DNA of 64,000 bases from CAVUEG01 sp963740525 (GTDB taxonomy: Bacteria; Actinomycetota; Actinomycetes; Propionibacteriales; Nocardioidaceae), in contig CAVUEG010000006.1 of assembly GCA_963740525.1 (NCBI GenBank), positions 1,364,001-1,428,000 of the forward strand, given 5' to 3'. Position numbers and translations under genes: made by a program. Under the pieces are notes generated by a model, which saw nothing but the letters and a program-made list of their open reading frames with translations, ran no database searches and was not told the DNA's origin. This document shows positions 24,304 to 36,298 of this stretch, piece after piece (position 1 is the stretch's first letter; the number at the start of each line of letters is the position of its first letter).

Positions 24304-24657
24304 ATGACGGTGCAGGAGTGGGTGCCGGTCTGCCGGCTCTCGGAGCTGAACGTGGACCGCGGGGCGGGCGCGCTCGTGCACGGGCACGCCATGGCCATCA
24401 TCCGCACCGCCGACGACCACGTCTACGCCATCGGCAACCACGACCCGACGGACCGCAACGGAGCCTTGGCCCGCGGGATCGTCGGGGTCCGAGGGGACAT
24501 CCCGATCGTGGGCAGCCTGGAGACCCGGCACGTCTTCGACCTCAGGACCGGGGTGTGCCTGGACGACCCGGCGGTCACGGTGCCGGTCTACGAGGTGCGC
24601 GTGGTGGAGGGCGTGGTGCTGGTCGGGCACCGGCTCCCCGACGAACGGCTCAGCTGA
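24304..24657 (+). CDS. nirD: Nitrite reductase small subunit NirD (stand-alone)
   Basis: The 117-residue protein fits NirD, the Rieske-fold small subunit of assimilatory NADH-nitrite reductase: VYAIGNHDPTDRNGALARG, IVGVRGDIPIVGSLETRH and FDLRTGVCLDDPAVTVPVY. As in other NirD proteins the cysteine-histidine cluster ligands of true Rieske proteins are absent. GAGGAGGC precedes the ATG. No nirB lies in the window, which is unusual since the two are generally adjacent. Its 3' end overlaps the convergent ispF by eight bases. Confidence 0.88.
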   Translation: MTVQEWVPVCRLSELNVDRGAGALVHGHAMAIIRTADDHVYAIGNHDPTDRNGALARGIVGVRGDIPIVGSLETRHVFDLRTGVCLDDPAVTVPVYEVRVVEGVVLVGHRLPDERLS

Positions 24658-25120
24658 GCAGGAGGGCGGTCGCGATCGCGGCCACCCCTTCGCCGCGCCC
24701 GGTCAGACCGAGTCCGTCGGTCGTGGTCGCGGACAGGGACACCGGTGCGTCGAGGGCGGCTCCCATCACCGACTCCGCCTCCGCGCGGCGCCCCCCGACC
24801 CGCGGGCGGTTCCCGACGACCTGGACCGCGACGTTGCCGATCGTGAAGCCGGCGGCACGCACCCGGGCGGCGGTCTCGGCGAGCAGCGAGACGCCACTGG
24901 CTCCGGCCCAGCGGGGATCGCTGGTCCCGTAGTTGCTGCCGAGGTCGCCCAGGCCGGCGGCCGACAGCAGGGCGTCGCAGGCGGCGTGGGCGGCGACGTC
25001 GCCGTCCGAGTGCCCCTCCAGGCCGCTCGGCTCGTCGGGCCAGGCCAGGCCCGCCAGGTGCATGGGGCGCCCGTCCGCCAGGCGGTGTACGTCGGTGCCG
25101 ATGCCGATCCGTGGGGTCAC
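24650..25120 (-). CDS. ispF: 2-C-methyl-D-erythritol 2,4-cyclodiphosphate synthase
   Basis: IspF cyclises CDP-methylerythritol 2-phosphate to MEcPP, the step after IspD and IspE. The 156-residue protein has the zinc ligands in GIGTDVHRL (Asp and His) and GLEGHSDGDVAAHA (His), plus GDLGSNYGTSDPRW and the C-terminal ATTTDGLGLTGRGEG. The GTG start at 25120 has TAGAGT six bases upstream, so the message is probably leaderless. In most actinobacteria ispD and ispF adjoin; here nirD separates them. Confidence 0.95.
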   Translation of the reverse strand: MTPRIGIGTDVHRLADGRPMHLAGLAWPDEPSGLEGHSDGDVAAHAACDALLSAAGLGDLGSNYGTSDPRWAGASGVSLLAETAARVRAAGFTIGNVAVQVVGNRPRVGGRRAEAESVMGAALDAPVSLSATTTDGLGLTGRGEGVAAIATALLLS

Positions 25121-25222
25121 GCGGTGACTCTAGGACATCGACGTGACCCTGCTCCTCGGCGCCGCCCGCCCATCCGGTGCGGTGCGGGCCGCGAACTTGC
25201 AGGTGTGGAGGACGATGGAGCC

Positions 25223-26764
25223 ATGAGCCAACCGGTGGCCGACCGTTCCCCCGTGGCGGAAGCCCGCGGCAGCAGGGGCGCGGCACTGCTCGCCGGCCTC
25301 GTCACCGGCCTCGCCGGGCTGGCCACGAGCAGTCTCGCGACCGGCCTGCTGGGGGCCCGCTCCTCACCGCGCGTCGCCGTGGGCGAGGTGATCATCGCGC
25401 ACACCCCCGGTCCCGTGGCCGAGTTCCTGATCCAGCTCGTCAGCACCAACGACAAGCCCTTCCTGAAGGCCGGCGTGAGTGTGGGTCTGCTCGCCCTCTC
25501 CGCGTTGGCCGGGCTGCTTGCCCGAGGCTCGGTCCGCTCCGGTCAGGCGGTCTTCCTGGTCATGGGGGTGATCGGCTTCGTCGCGGGGATGACCCGGCCC
25601 GGCGCCGGAGTGGCCGAGATGGTCCCGGCCCTCGTCGGCGTCGCCACCTGGCTGGTCGTGCTGCCGCTGCTGACGAACGTGCAGGGCCGCGACGAGGTGC
25701 CCGGCGACGACCGGCGACAGTTCCTGATCCGGGTCGGCGGCGTGGCCCTGGCGGCCGGCGTGGTGGCACTCCTCGGAGACGTGGCCGGGCAAGGTCGGCG
25801 CGCGGTGTCGAGGACCCGCAGCCTGCTCCGGCTCCCCGTCACCCAAGGCAGGCCACCGGCCGGGAGCGACCTGGGCGTCCCGCAGGTCGCGCCGTGGCGC
25901 AGCAGCAACGACGGGTTCTACCGGATCGACACCGCCCTGTCCGTCCCGTCGGTGAAGCCGCAGGAGTGGCGGCTCCGGATCCACGGCCTCGTCGACCGTG
26001 AGCTCACGCTCACCTACCAGGACCTCCTCGACCGGACCCTGACCGAAGCCTGGGTCACCCTCTGCTGCGTCTCCAACGACGTCGGCGGCTCCCTGATCGG
26101 CAACGCCTGGTGGAGCGGGGTGCGCATCGCCGACATCCTGGCCGAGGTCGGCGTACAGGCCGGAGCCGACGCGGTGCGCCAGACCTCGGTCGACGGCTGG
26201 AACTGCGGTACGCCGCTCGCGGCGCTGACCGACGACCGCAACGCGCTCCTGGCCGTCGCCATGAACGGCACGCCGCTGCCGATCGAGCACGGGTTCCCGG
26301 TCCGGATGGTGGTGCCCGGTCTCTACGGCTACGTCTCGGCGACCAAGTGGGTCACCGACCTCGAGGTCACCCGGTTCGCCGACTTCACCGCCTACTGGAC
26401 CGACCGCGGCTGGTCGGCCAAGGGACCGGTCAAGACCCAGTCCCGGATCGACGTGCCCCGATCGGGCGACTCGGTCCCGGCCGGTGCCCTGCGGGTCGGC
26501 GGCTCGGCCTGGGCCCAGCACACCGGGATCGAGCGGGTGGAGTACCGCCTCGACGGGGGCCCGTGGCGGGACGCGGAGCTCGGTGCCGTGCCCAGCGACG
26601 ACACCTGGGTGCAGTGGGCGGGCCAGGTCGACGTCACGCCGGGCGACCACCGGGTCACCGTCCGGGCCACCGACCGGTCCGGCTACACACAGACCCCGGT
26701 GCCCACCTCCGTGGTCCCCGACGGCGCCACGGGTTGGCACCAGGTCGGCTTCTCCGCCGGTTAG
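25223..26764 (+). CDS. Membrane-anchored sulfite-oxidase-type molybdopterin oxidoreductase
   Basis: The 513-residue protein begins with about four membrane segments (residues 20-170), followed by a twin-arginine-like RRQFLIRVGGVALAAGVVALL anchor and an extracytoplasmic sulfite-oxidase-type catalytic domain from about residue 225. The molybdenum-coordinating cysteine is in WVTLCCVSNDVGG; GLYGYVSATKWVTDLEVTRF is also typical, and the last 100 residues form the immunoglobulin-like dimerisation domain (RVEYRLDGGPWRDAEL). Activity on sulfite or another S/N-oxide is expected, but heme is not apparent, so the electron partner is unknown. Start ATG 25223. Confidence 0.88.
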   Translation: MSQPVADRSPVAEARGSRGAALLAGLVTGLAGLATSSLATGLLGARSSPRVAVGEVIIAHTPGPVAEFLIQLVSTNDKPFLKAGVSVGLLALSALAGLLARGSVRSGQAVFLVMGVIGFVAGMTRPGAGVAEMVPALVGVATWLVVLPLLTNVQGRDEVPGDDRRQFLIRVGGVALAAGVVALLGDVAGQGRRAVSRTRSLLRLPVTQGRPPAGSDLGVPQVAPWRSSNDGFYRIDTALSVPSVKPQEWRLRIHGLVDRELTLTYQDLLDRTLTEAWVTLCCVSNDVGGSLIGNAWWSGVRIADILAEVGVQAGADAVRQTSVDGWNCGTPLAALTDDRNALLAVAMNGTPLPIEHGFPVRMVVPGLYGYVSATKWVTDLEVTRFADFTAYWTDRGWSAKGPVKTQSRIDVPRSGDSVPAGALRVGGSAWAQHTGIERVEYRLDGGPWRDAELGAVPSDDTWVQWAGQVDVTPGDHRVTVRATDRSGYTQTPVPTSVVPDGATGWHQVGFSAG

Positions 26765-26774
26765 GTCGGGAGCC

Positions 26775-27965
26775 TCACCAGTTGGGCTGGGCCGCGACCT
26801 TCTCCGGCAGGGGGTGGTCGGAAGGATGCACGACGTAGACGTTGCCGGCCGAGCGCTCCAGCCAGGCGCGCTCGAAGAGCCGCCGGTCGAAGGTGGTGCG
26901 GACCCGTTCGTTGGACGGCTGTGACTGCGAGGCCGGGTCGTTGGTGACCACGTTGCCCCGCTCGTCGAAGCCGACCACGACGAGGAGGTGTCCGTCGGTG
27001 GCGTACCCGGCACCGTCCGCCTCCTCGGAGGTGAAGACGACGCTGGCGATCAGGGGCACCCCGGCGGCGATGAAGAGCTCGGCCTCCTCCAGGGAGCGGA
27101 GTCGGGTGACGAAGGCGCGGGTGCCGAACGTCGCGGCGTAGGCGGTGTTGAACGCCCAGTTGCCGCTGCCGCCGTACGCGAGGTCGAAGGTGCGGCGTGC
27201 GGCGTGGGGCACGAATCGGTCGGGCATCGAGCCGTCGACCCAGGCGTAGTCGGAGGGCTCGGGACCCTGGCCCCAGTGGTGCAGCACCATCGTGGTCGCC
27301 GTGGGGGAGCACCAGCTGGCGCCGCCCTGGCTGTACTCCGGGTAGGCGTCACGGTGCCGCAGCTGTGAGTACGCGGGGACGTCGATCACCGTTCCCCAGG
27401 CCGCGTGGCCCGAGCCGCCCGAGTCCGTGTCGGCGCTGCGGTCTGGGTCGGCGTCTGGGCCGGGGTCGGAGACCGCGGCGGCGACGAGGCTCACCTCGGG
27501 CGTCGCGGCGAGCTCTGGGAGGCGGTACAGCGTGATCCGCAGCTGGTACGACGACAGGCAGGCACCGCACAGCGGTTTCAGCACGTCCACGTCGACCGAG
27601 GCCGACTCGTCGGACTGCCCGTCGACCGAGGTCGGCCGGATCTGCTCATCCGTCTCTGCCCAGCGACCCAGGGAGTACCAGCGACCAAGGGCTCCGTCCG
27701 GTTCGGCCCACCGTGCCTCGAGCTCCAGCCAGGTGCCGACCGGGGTGTGCGCGTTCCACGACCCGACCAGCTCGGTCCCGCCGAACCCGGGTCGGGTCTC
27801 CGGAGAGAGCCAGGCCGCCCACTCGTAGGTGACGCCAGCCAGCGTCCGGGTGCCGATCGCCGACTCGATCACGAGTCGGTCGCCGTCGAGGGCGGTCCCC
27901 AGGAGGGTGCCTCGTTCGAAGTCGGCGGCTGACTCCCAGGTGTGCAGCCTGATCTGGCGGCTCAC
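26775..27965 (-). CDS. C39-like peptidase-fold protein (second of a tandem pair)
   Basis: The 396-residue protein has an N-terminal beta-rich region (residues 1-190; WLSPETRPGFGGTELVGSW) and a C-terminal papain-like C39 domain: the cysteine in GGASWCSPTATTMVL, and the histidine and aspartate in GHLLVVVGFDERGN and VVTNDPAS. No signal peptide is seen, unlike its upstream paralogue. Its GTG start overlaps the stop codon of that paralogue by three bases, so they are coupled. The family is widespread in actinobacteria as C39 family peptidase without known substrate; a role in cell-wall or secreted-peptide processing is speculation. Confidence 0.83.
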   Translation of the reverse strand: MSRQIRLHTWESAADFERGTLLGTALDGDRLVIESAIGTRTLAGVTYEWAAWLSPETRPGFGGTELVGSWNAHTPVGTWLELEARWAEPDGALGRWYSLGRWAETDEQIRPTSVDGQSDESASVDVDVLKPLCGACLSSYQLRITLYRLPELAATPEVSLVAAAVSDPGPDADPDRSADTDSGGSGHAAWGTVIDVPAYSQLRHRDAYPEYSQGGASWCSPTATTMVLHHWGQGPEPSDYAWVDGSMPDRFVPHAARRTFDLAYGGSGNWAFNTAYAATFGTRAFVTRLRSLEEAELFIAAGVPLIASVVFTSEEADGAGYATDGHLLVVVGFDERGNVVTNDPASQSQPSNERVRTTFDRRLFERAWLERSAGNVYVVHPSDHPLPEKVAAQPNW

Positions 27966-29303
27966 CAGTTGTGCCTGGTGCCGCGCCGCGGAAGCTGCTG
28001 GGCACGCGTCCTGATGACGTAGGCGAGGCCACCCGAGGTGGGGAGCCAGGCGTTCTCGAACTGGCCGCGGTCGTAGGTGCGCCGGACGCCGCGGTTGCGT
28101 CGGGCCGCGGGGTCGTTGACGACCACGTCGCCGGAGTCGGTGAACCCGACGACGACCACGAGGTGGCCGTTGGAGGCCGAGATGGGTGCGCCGTCGAGCT
28201 CGCCTCTCCCGAAGGAGATCGAGGTGACGACCGGGATCCCGTTGGCGATGAACAGCTCGGCCTCACGGAGGCTTCTCAGGCGGGTGACGAACGACAGCTG
28301 CCCGGCGAGCGTCGCGGCGTACGCCGTGTTGAAGGGCCAGTTGCCGGTGCCCCGGTAGGCGTGGTCGTAGGTCATCCGCGCCGCGTGGTCCACCCAGGGT
28401 TCGGCGTACGAGGCGTCGACCCAGGAGTACGCGTCGGGATGCGGCAGGGACTCGTCGTACGCCAGGACCATGGAGGTGGAGGTCGGCGAGCACCAGGCCT
28501 CACCTCCGCCGCCCCACTCCGGGTACTGGTCCCGGTGGGTCATCTGGGAGAACTTGGGCACGGGGAGAACCGTGCCCAGAGCCGCCCCGTGTGCGGCCCC
28601 GGGTGTCGAGGTGGCGACGCTGGTGACGGATGGCAGGCGGGAGGCCATCGCGCCCACGGCGTAGACCGACGGGCTCACCGTGGTACCCGTGCGCCGGTTC
28701 AGGGTGAGCCGCAGCTGCCAGCGCGTGAGGCCGGCCGCGTCGTTGGCCCGCCAGGTGTCGACCGCGACGTTGGCGAGGTCGTCGCCCTGGGTCCCGGCGG
28801 TGGTGCGGTGGAAGAACGCGTCCCCGGCCGACCAACGGGCCAGGGTGTCCCAGCTGCTGGTGGTCCCGGCGGCGTTCCGCCCGCGCACCTCGACGCCGAT
28901 CCAGCTGTCACCGGGCGTCGCTGCGGCCCACGAGGCGACCAGCTGGGTCAGGCCGAAGCCGGGGGTGGTCCAGGGGGAGAGCCACCGGCCGTAGTCGTAG
29001 CGCTTGGTCGGGTTCCCGAACGGGTCGCGGTAGCGGTGCGTGCCCACCGGTGAGGACAGCCGGAGCTTCCCCCGGACCGCGCGGACCCCGACCAGGCTGC
29101 CGTCCCGGAGCCGCGACGTACTGCTCCAGGAGGTGTAGGAGATCTGGCGGGTGGGGGTGCCGCCGCTGGGTCGCCTGCTGGGTCGCCTGGAGGGTGATCG
29201 AGGTGGACACCTGCTGGGCCACCGCCGATCCGGGCAGCACGGCGCTGAGGAGGGCGATCGCCGACACCGCCCCGAGACTCGGTCGGAGACGAGGAGTGAG
29301 CAC
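27962..29303 (-). CDS. Secreted C39-like peptidase-fold protein (first of a tandem pair), apparent frameshift
   Basis: From a GTG at 29303 (TATCGT six bases upstream) the frame encodes a signal peptide ending SAVLPGSAVAQQ. The conserved body, RQISYTSWSSTSRLRDGSLV through YDYGRWLSPWTTPGFG and the C39 domain (GGEAWCSPTSTSMVL, GHLVVVVGFTDSG, VVNDPAA), is in another frame. It aligns from its first residues with the tandem paralogue (RQIRLHTWESA), which proves that the body frame extends upstream of its first start codon at 29047. The break lies at about 29155-29185, in repetitive GGGTCGCCTGCTGGGTCGCC. One surplus or two missing bases would join the parts. Confidence 0.78.
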
Positions 29304-29361
29304 GGGCCGACGATACCCGGAGCGAGTCACAGGAGTGCGCAGAAGTCACAGGCTCGATCGT

Positions 29362-29376
29362 TAGACTGCGGAGGTG
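29362..29376 (+). promoter_or_regulatory. Leaderless-type promoter of cysS
   Basis: The hexamer TAGACT (29362-29367) ends six bases before the GTG at 29374, so transcription starting about 7 bases after a -10 element would begin at the start codon itself. The only ribosome-site-like sequence, GGAG, touches the start codon and is too close to act. No convincing -35 element is visible. Confidence 0.6.
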
Positions 29377-30786
29377 ACTCTTCGGCTCCATGACACCGCT
29401 GCGCGTGCAGTCCGCGACTTCGTCCCCCTCGAGGCCGGCCGGGCGGGCATCTACGTGTGCGGGCTGACGGTCCAGTCCGAGCCGCATGTCGGGCACGTGC
29501 GCTCCGGGGTCAACTTCGACGTCCTGCGCCGGTGGCTGGTCGCCAGCGGGTACGACGTCACGTTCATCCGCAACATCACCGACATCGACGACAAGATCCT
29601 CCTGAAGTCCGCGGAGCAGGGTCGCCCTTGGTACAACCTCGCCCAGTCCATGAAGCGCGAGCTCGACAAGGCGTACGACGCCCTGAACGTCGAGCCGCCC
29701 ACCTACGAGCCCTCCGCGACCGGCCACATCCCCGAGATGGTCGAGCTGATCGGCCAGCTGATCGGGCGCGGCCACGCCTACGCGGCCGAGGACGGCTCGG
29801 GGGACGTCTACTTCGACGTCCGCTCGTGGCCGGCGTACGGCGAGCTCTCGGGGCAGCGGATCGACGACATGGAGGCTGCCGAGGACGCGGACCCGCGGGG
29901 GAAGCGTGACCCGCGGGACTTCGCGCTGTGGAAGGGCTGGAAGAAGGAGACCGAGCCGCAGACGGCCGCCTGGCCCTCCCCGTGGGGCCCCGGGCGGCCC
30001 GGGTGGCACATCGAGTGCTCGGCCATGGCCGGCAAGTACCTCGGCCACGCCTTCGACATCCACGGCGGCGGAGTCGACCTCCGCTTCCCGCACCACGAGA
30101 ACGAGCAGGCACAGTCGCGCGCAGCCGGCCACCCGTTCGCGTCGTACTGGCTCCACAACGCCTGGATCACCACCGCGGGGGAGAAGATGAGCAAGTCGCT
30201 CGGCAACTCCCTCGTCGTGCCCGCCGTGCTCGAGCGGGTGCGCCCGATCGAGCTCCGGTTCTACATGGTCGCCGCGCACTACCGCTCGCACGTCGAGTTC
30301 TCGTTCGAGGCGCTCGAGGAGGCCGCCTCGGGCTTCCGTCGCATCGAGCACTTCCTCACCCGTGCCGCGGCCGTCCTCGGCGAGGTGCCGTCGGGCACGT
30401 TCTGCGCGGACTTCGTCCAGGCGATGGACGACGACCTGGGCACCCCGGCGGCCGTGGCCGCGATCTACGAGGTGGTCCGCGAGGGCAACAAGCTCCTCGA
30501 GGGCGGCGACAGCGCCGCCCTGCGTGGCTCGTCCTCCTCGGTTCGTGCCATGCTCGACGTGCTGGGCCTCGACCCGTTCGACGCGCACTGGGCCGGGGGC
30601 GGCACCCGGGGCCGTGAGGAACAGCTCACCTCGGCCGTCGATGCACTGGTGGCCGGCCTGCTCGAGGCGCGGGCCCAGGCGCGGGCCGAGAAGGACTTCG
30701 CGGCAGCCGACGCCATCCGTGACCAGCTCAAGGCCGCGGGCATCGAGCTCGAGGACACCCCGAACGGCCCGAAGTGGTCTCTGTGA
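29374..30786 (+). CDS. cysS: Cysteinyl-tRNA synthetase
   Basis: The 470-residue class I synthetase charges tRNA-Cys. It has YVCGLTVQSEPHVGHVRSG (zinc cysteine and HIGH-type motif), FIRNITDIDDKILLKS, GWHIECSAMAG, FDIHGGGVDLRFPHHENE and the KMSKS loop EKMSKSLGNS. The length and C-terminal anticodon-binding part (residues about 330-470) favour CysS over the related shorter mycothiol ligase MshC. It lies in the conserved carD-ispDF-cysS-rlmB neighbourhood, 69 bases before rlmB. Confidence 0.94.
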   Translation: MTLRLHDTAARAVRDFVPLEAGRAGIYVCGLTVQSEPHVGHVRSGVNFDVLRRWLVASGYDVTFIRNITDIDDKILLKSAEQGRPWYNLAQSMKRELDKAYDALNVEPPTYEPSATGHIPEMVELIGQLIGRGHAYAAEDGSGDVYFDVRSWPAYGELSGQRIDDMEAAEDADPRGKRDPRDFALWKGWKKETEPQTAAWPSPWGPGRPGWHIECSAMAGKYLGHAFDIHGGGVDLRFPHHENEQAQSRAAGHPFASYWLHNAWITTAGEKMSKSLGNSLVVPAVLERVRPIELRFYMVAAHYRSHVEFSFEALEEAASGFRRIEHFLTRAAAVLGEVPSGTFCADFVQAMDDDLGTPAAVAAIYEVVREGNKLLEGGDSAALRGSSSSVRAMLDVLGLDPFDAHWAGGGTRGREEQLTSAVDALVAGLLEARAQARAEKDFAAADAIRDQLKAAGIELEDTPNGPKWSL

Positions 30787-30855
30787 CCAGGGTCTCCAGT
30801 GAATCCCCAGTGACCCAGTGAACCGCACCCCGTAACACCCGACGAAAGTGACGTA

Positions 30856-31803
30856 ATGGCAGGCAACTCCGCACGCCGCGGCGCCGTGAAGAAGACCGGC
30901 AAGGGCAACCCGACCGCAGGGTCCGGTGGCCGCGTCAAGCGCGGCCTCGAGGGCCGCGGGCCTACTCCCAAGGCGAAGGACCGCCCGAACCACAAGGTCT
31001 ACAAGGAGCGGCAGAAGGTCGAGAAGAAGGCCTCGGCCCGCCCCCAGCGCAAGAAGCCGTCGGGTGAGGCGGAGTGGGTGGCCGGCCGCAACTCGGTGCT
31101 GGAGACCCTGCGCGCCGAGATGCCGGTCACGAGCGTCTACGTCGCCGAGGGCGCGGAGCGCGACGGCCGTCTGCGTGAGGTCTTCAAGATCGCCGCGGAC
31201 CGCGGCGTCTCCCTGCTCGAGGTCCCGCGCAACGAGCTCGACCGGCTCACGAAGGGTGCGGTCCACCAGGGACTGGCAGCGCGGGTGCCGGCGTACGAGT
31301 ACGCCCACGCGGACGACCTGCTCGCCCGCGCCAAGGAGGTCGGCGAGAAGCCGCTCATCGTGGCGCTCGACTCGGTGACCGACCCGCGCAACCTGGGCGC
31401 AGTCGTGCGCTCGGCAGCCGGCTTCGGCGCGCACGGTGTGCTGATTCCCGAGCGCCGTGCCGCCGGCATGACCGCCTCCGCCTGGAAGACCTCGGCCGGT
31501 GCCGCGGCCCGGGTCCCGGTGGCCCAGGCCGTCAACCTGACCCGCCAGCTGAAGGCCTACCAGGCTGCCGGCTGCATGGTGATCGGGCTGGCCGCGGACG
31601 GCGACGTCGCCCTGCCCGACCTCACCCTGGCCGACGGCCCGCTGGTGGTCGTCATCGGCTCCGAGGGCAAGGGGCTGTCCCGCCTCGTGGCCGAGACCTG
31701 CGACCAGATCGTCTCGATCCCGATGTCGGTCTCCCTGGAGTCGCTCAACGCGAGCGTGGCCGCCTCGATCGCGCTGTACAGCATCGCCCAGCAGCGGGCG
31801 TGA
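30856..31803 (+). CDS. rlmB: 23S rRNA (guanosine-2'-O-)-methyltransferase RlmB
   Basis: This SpoU/TrmH-type knotted methyltransferase modifies a conserved guanosine of the 23S rRNA peptidyl-transferase region. The 315-residue protein has a basic, disordered N-terminal extension of about 70 residues rich in lysine and glycine, a substrate-binding domain from WVAGRNSVLETL, and the knot motifs LDSVTDPRNLGAVVRSA, VVIGSEGKGLSRL and SIPMSVSLESLNASVAASI. Gene order after cysS matches mycobacteria (Rv3579c), which supports the call. Confidence 0.93.
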   Translation: MAGNSARRGAVKKTGKGNPTAGSGGRVKRGLEGRGPTPKAKDRPNHKVYKERQKVEKKASARPQRKKPSGEAEWVAGRNSVLETLRAEMPVTSVYVAEGAERDGRLREVFKIAADRGVSLLEVPRNELDRLTKGAVHQGLAARVPAYEYAHADDLLARAKEVGEKPLIVALDSVTDPRNLGAVVRSAAGFGAHGVLIPERRAAGMTASAWKTSAGAAARVPVAQAVNLTRQLKAYQAAGCMVIGLAADGDVALPDLTLADGPLVVVIGSEGKGLSRLVAETCDQIVSIPMSVSLESLNASVAASIALYSIAQQRA

Positions 31804-31828
31804 CAGGCGAGACGTGACCAGAGGGTGA

Positions 31829-32986
31829 CTACCTGAGCAGGTCGCGGCCGATGACCATCCGCTGGATCTGGTTGGTGCCCTCGAAGATCTGGGTCACCTT
31901 GGCCTCACGCATGTACCGCTCGACGGGGTAGTCGCTGGTGTAGCCGTAGCCTCCGAACACCTGGACCGCATCGGTGGTCACCCGCATCGCCGCATCGGTC
32001 GCGGTGAGCTTGGCGATGCTGGCCTGGCGGGAGAACTCGCGGCCGGCGTCCTTGAGCCGGGCTGCGTGGAGGTACGTCGCCCTTGCCCGCTCCACGTCGG
32101 CGCCCATGTCGGCGAGCATGAACTGCATCCCTTGGAAGTCCGCGATGCGGCGTCCGAACTGCTGGCGCTCGCGGGCCCAGTCGACCGCTGCTGCCAAGGC
32201 GGCCTGGGCAAGACCGGTCGCGCAGGCGGCGATCCCGAGCCTGCCCGCGTCGAGTGCCCCGAGGGCGATCTTCATCCCCGCGCCCTCGTCACCGATCCGC
32301 TGGGAGGCGGGAATCCGGGCTCCCTCGAAGATCACCTGGGTGGTCACGTCCGAGTGCAGGCCCATCTTCCGCTCCGGGGCACCGAATGACATGCCCTCGG
32401 TGCCCCGAGGGACCACGAACGCCGACAGTCCGGCGCGGGCGTCGTCGGAGGTGCGCGCGAAGAGCAGGTAGAAGTCGGCGTGGCTGCCGTTGCTGATCCA
32501 CTGCTTGACGCCCGTGAGGACGTACTCGTCGCCCTCCCGCACGGCCCGCGTGCGGATCCCCGAGACGTCGGACCCGGCCTGGGGCTCGGAGAGGCAGTAG
32601 GCGCCGAGCCACTCGCCACCGAGCATCCGGGGCAACCAGGTCTCGTGCTGCTCCGGGGTGCCGTGGTTGACGACGGCCAGCGATGCCAGGGAGTGCACCG
32701 AGGTGCCGACCCCGACCGACATCCACGCGGAGGCGATCTCCTCCACGACCTGGAGGTAGACCTCGTAGGGCTGACCGCCGCCACCGAACTCCTCGGGGAA
32801 CGGCAGGCTGAGCAGGCCGGCTCGGCCGAGCACCCGGTAGGCGTCCTCGGGGAACCGGCTCTCCGCCTCGGCTGCCGCGGCCTGCGGAGCAAGCTCCTTG
32901 ACGGCGATGTCACGGGCCAGTGAGAGCAGGTCCTCGGCGGCGCCGTCGTCGGTCGTCGGCAGGAGTCGTTCAACGGTCGTACTCAT
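31829..32986 (-). CDS. Acyl-CoA dehydrogenase
   Basis: The 385-residue FAD enzyme oxidises an acyl-CoA to the enoyl-CoA. It has LSEPQAGSDVSGIRTRA and LTGVKQWISNGSHADFYLLF in the middle domain, then QFGRRIADFQGMQFMLADM and VQVFGGYGYTSDYPVERYMREAK with the catalytic glutamate in IFEGTNQIQRMVIGRDLL. TAGGGT lies seven bases before the ATG. It is a single gene, so the chain-length preference cannot be inferred; short- or branched-chain substrates are plausible from the sequence type. Confidence 0.92.
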   Translation of the reverse strand: MSTTVERLLPTTDDGAAEDLLSLARDIAVKELAPQAAAAEAESRFPEDAYRVLGRAGLLSLPFPEEFGGGGQPYEVYLQVVEEIASAWMSVGVGTSVHSLASLAVVNHGTPEQHETWLPRMLGGEWLGAYCLSEPQAGSDVSGIRTRAVREGDEYVLTGVKQWISNGSHADFYLLFARTSDDARAGLSAFVVPRGTEGMSFGAPERKMGLHSDVTTQVIFEGARIPASQRIGDEGAGMKIALGALDAGRLGIAACATGLAQAALAAAVDWARERQQFGRRIADFQGMQFMLADMGADVERARATYLHAARLKDAGREFSRQASIAKLTATDAAMRVTTDAVQVFGGYGYTSDYPVERYMREAKVTQIFEGTNQIQRMVIGRDLLR

Positions 32987-33059
32987 GCCGCCGACCCTAT
33001 CCGCCGCTACCGCTCACCCATCGCGCAGCGTGAGGACCTCGCGAGAGCCGGCCGACCGC

Positions 33060-36230
<3,171 letters not shown>

Positions 36231-36298
36231 CGGGGGGGCTTCCCATCCTGCCGTGACGCGGGTTGGCTGTCAGCCAGACACGCAAACCGCACCGCGGC

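Noticed and set aside
28948..31434. 828-codon minus-strand open frame across cysS and rlmB
   Set aside because: Antisense to two clearly conserved genes and without domain similarity.
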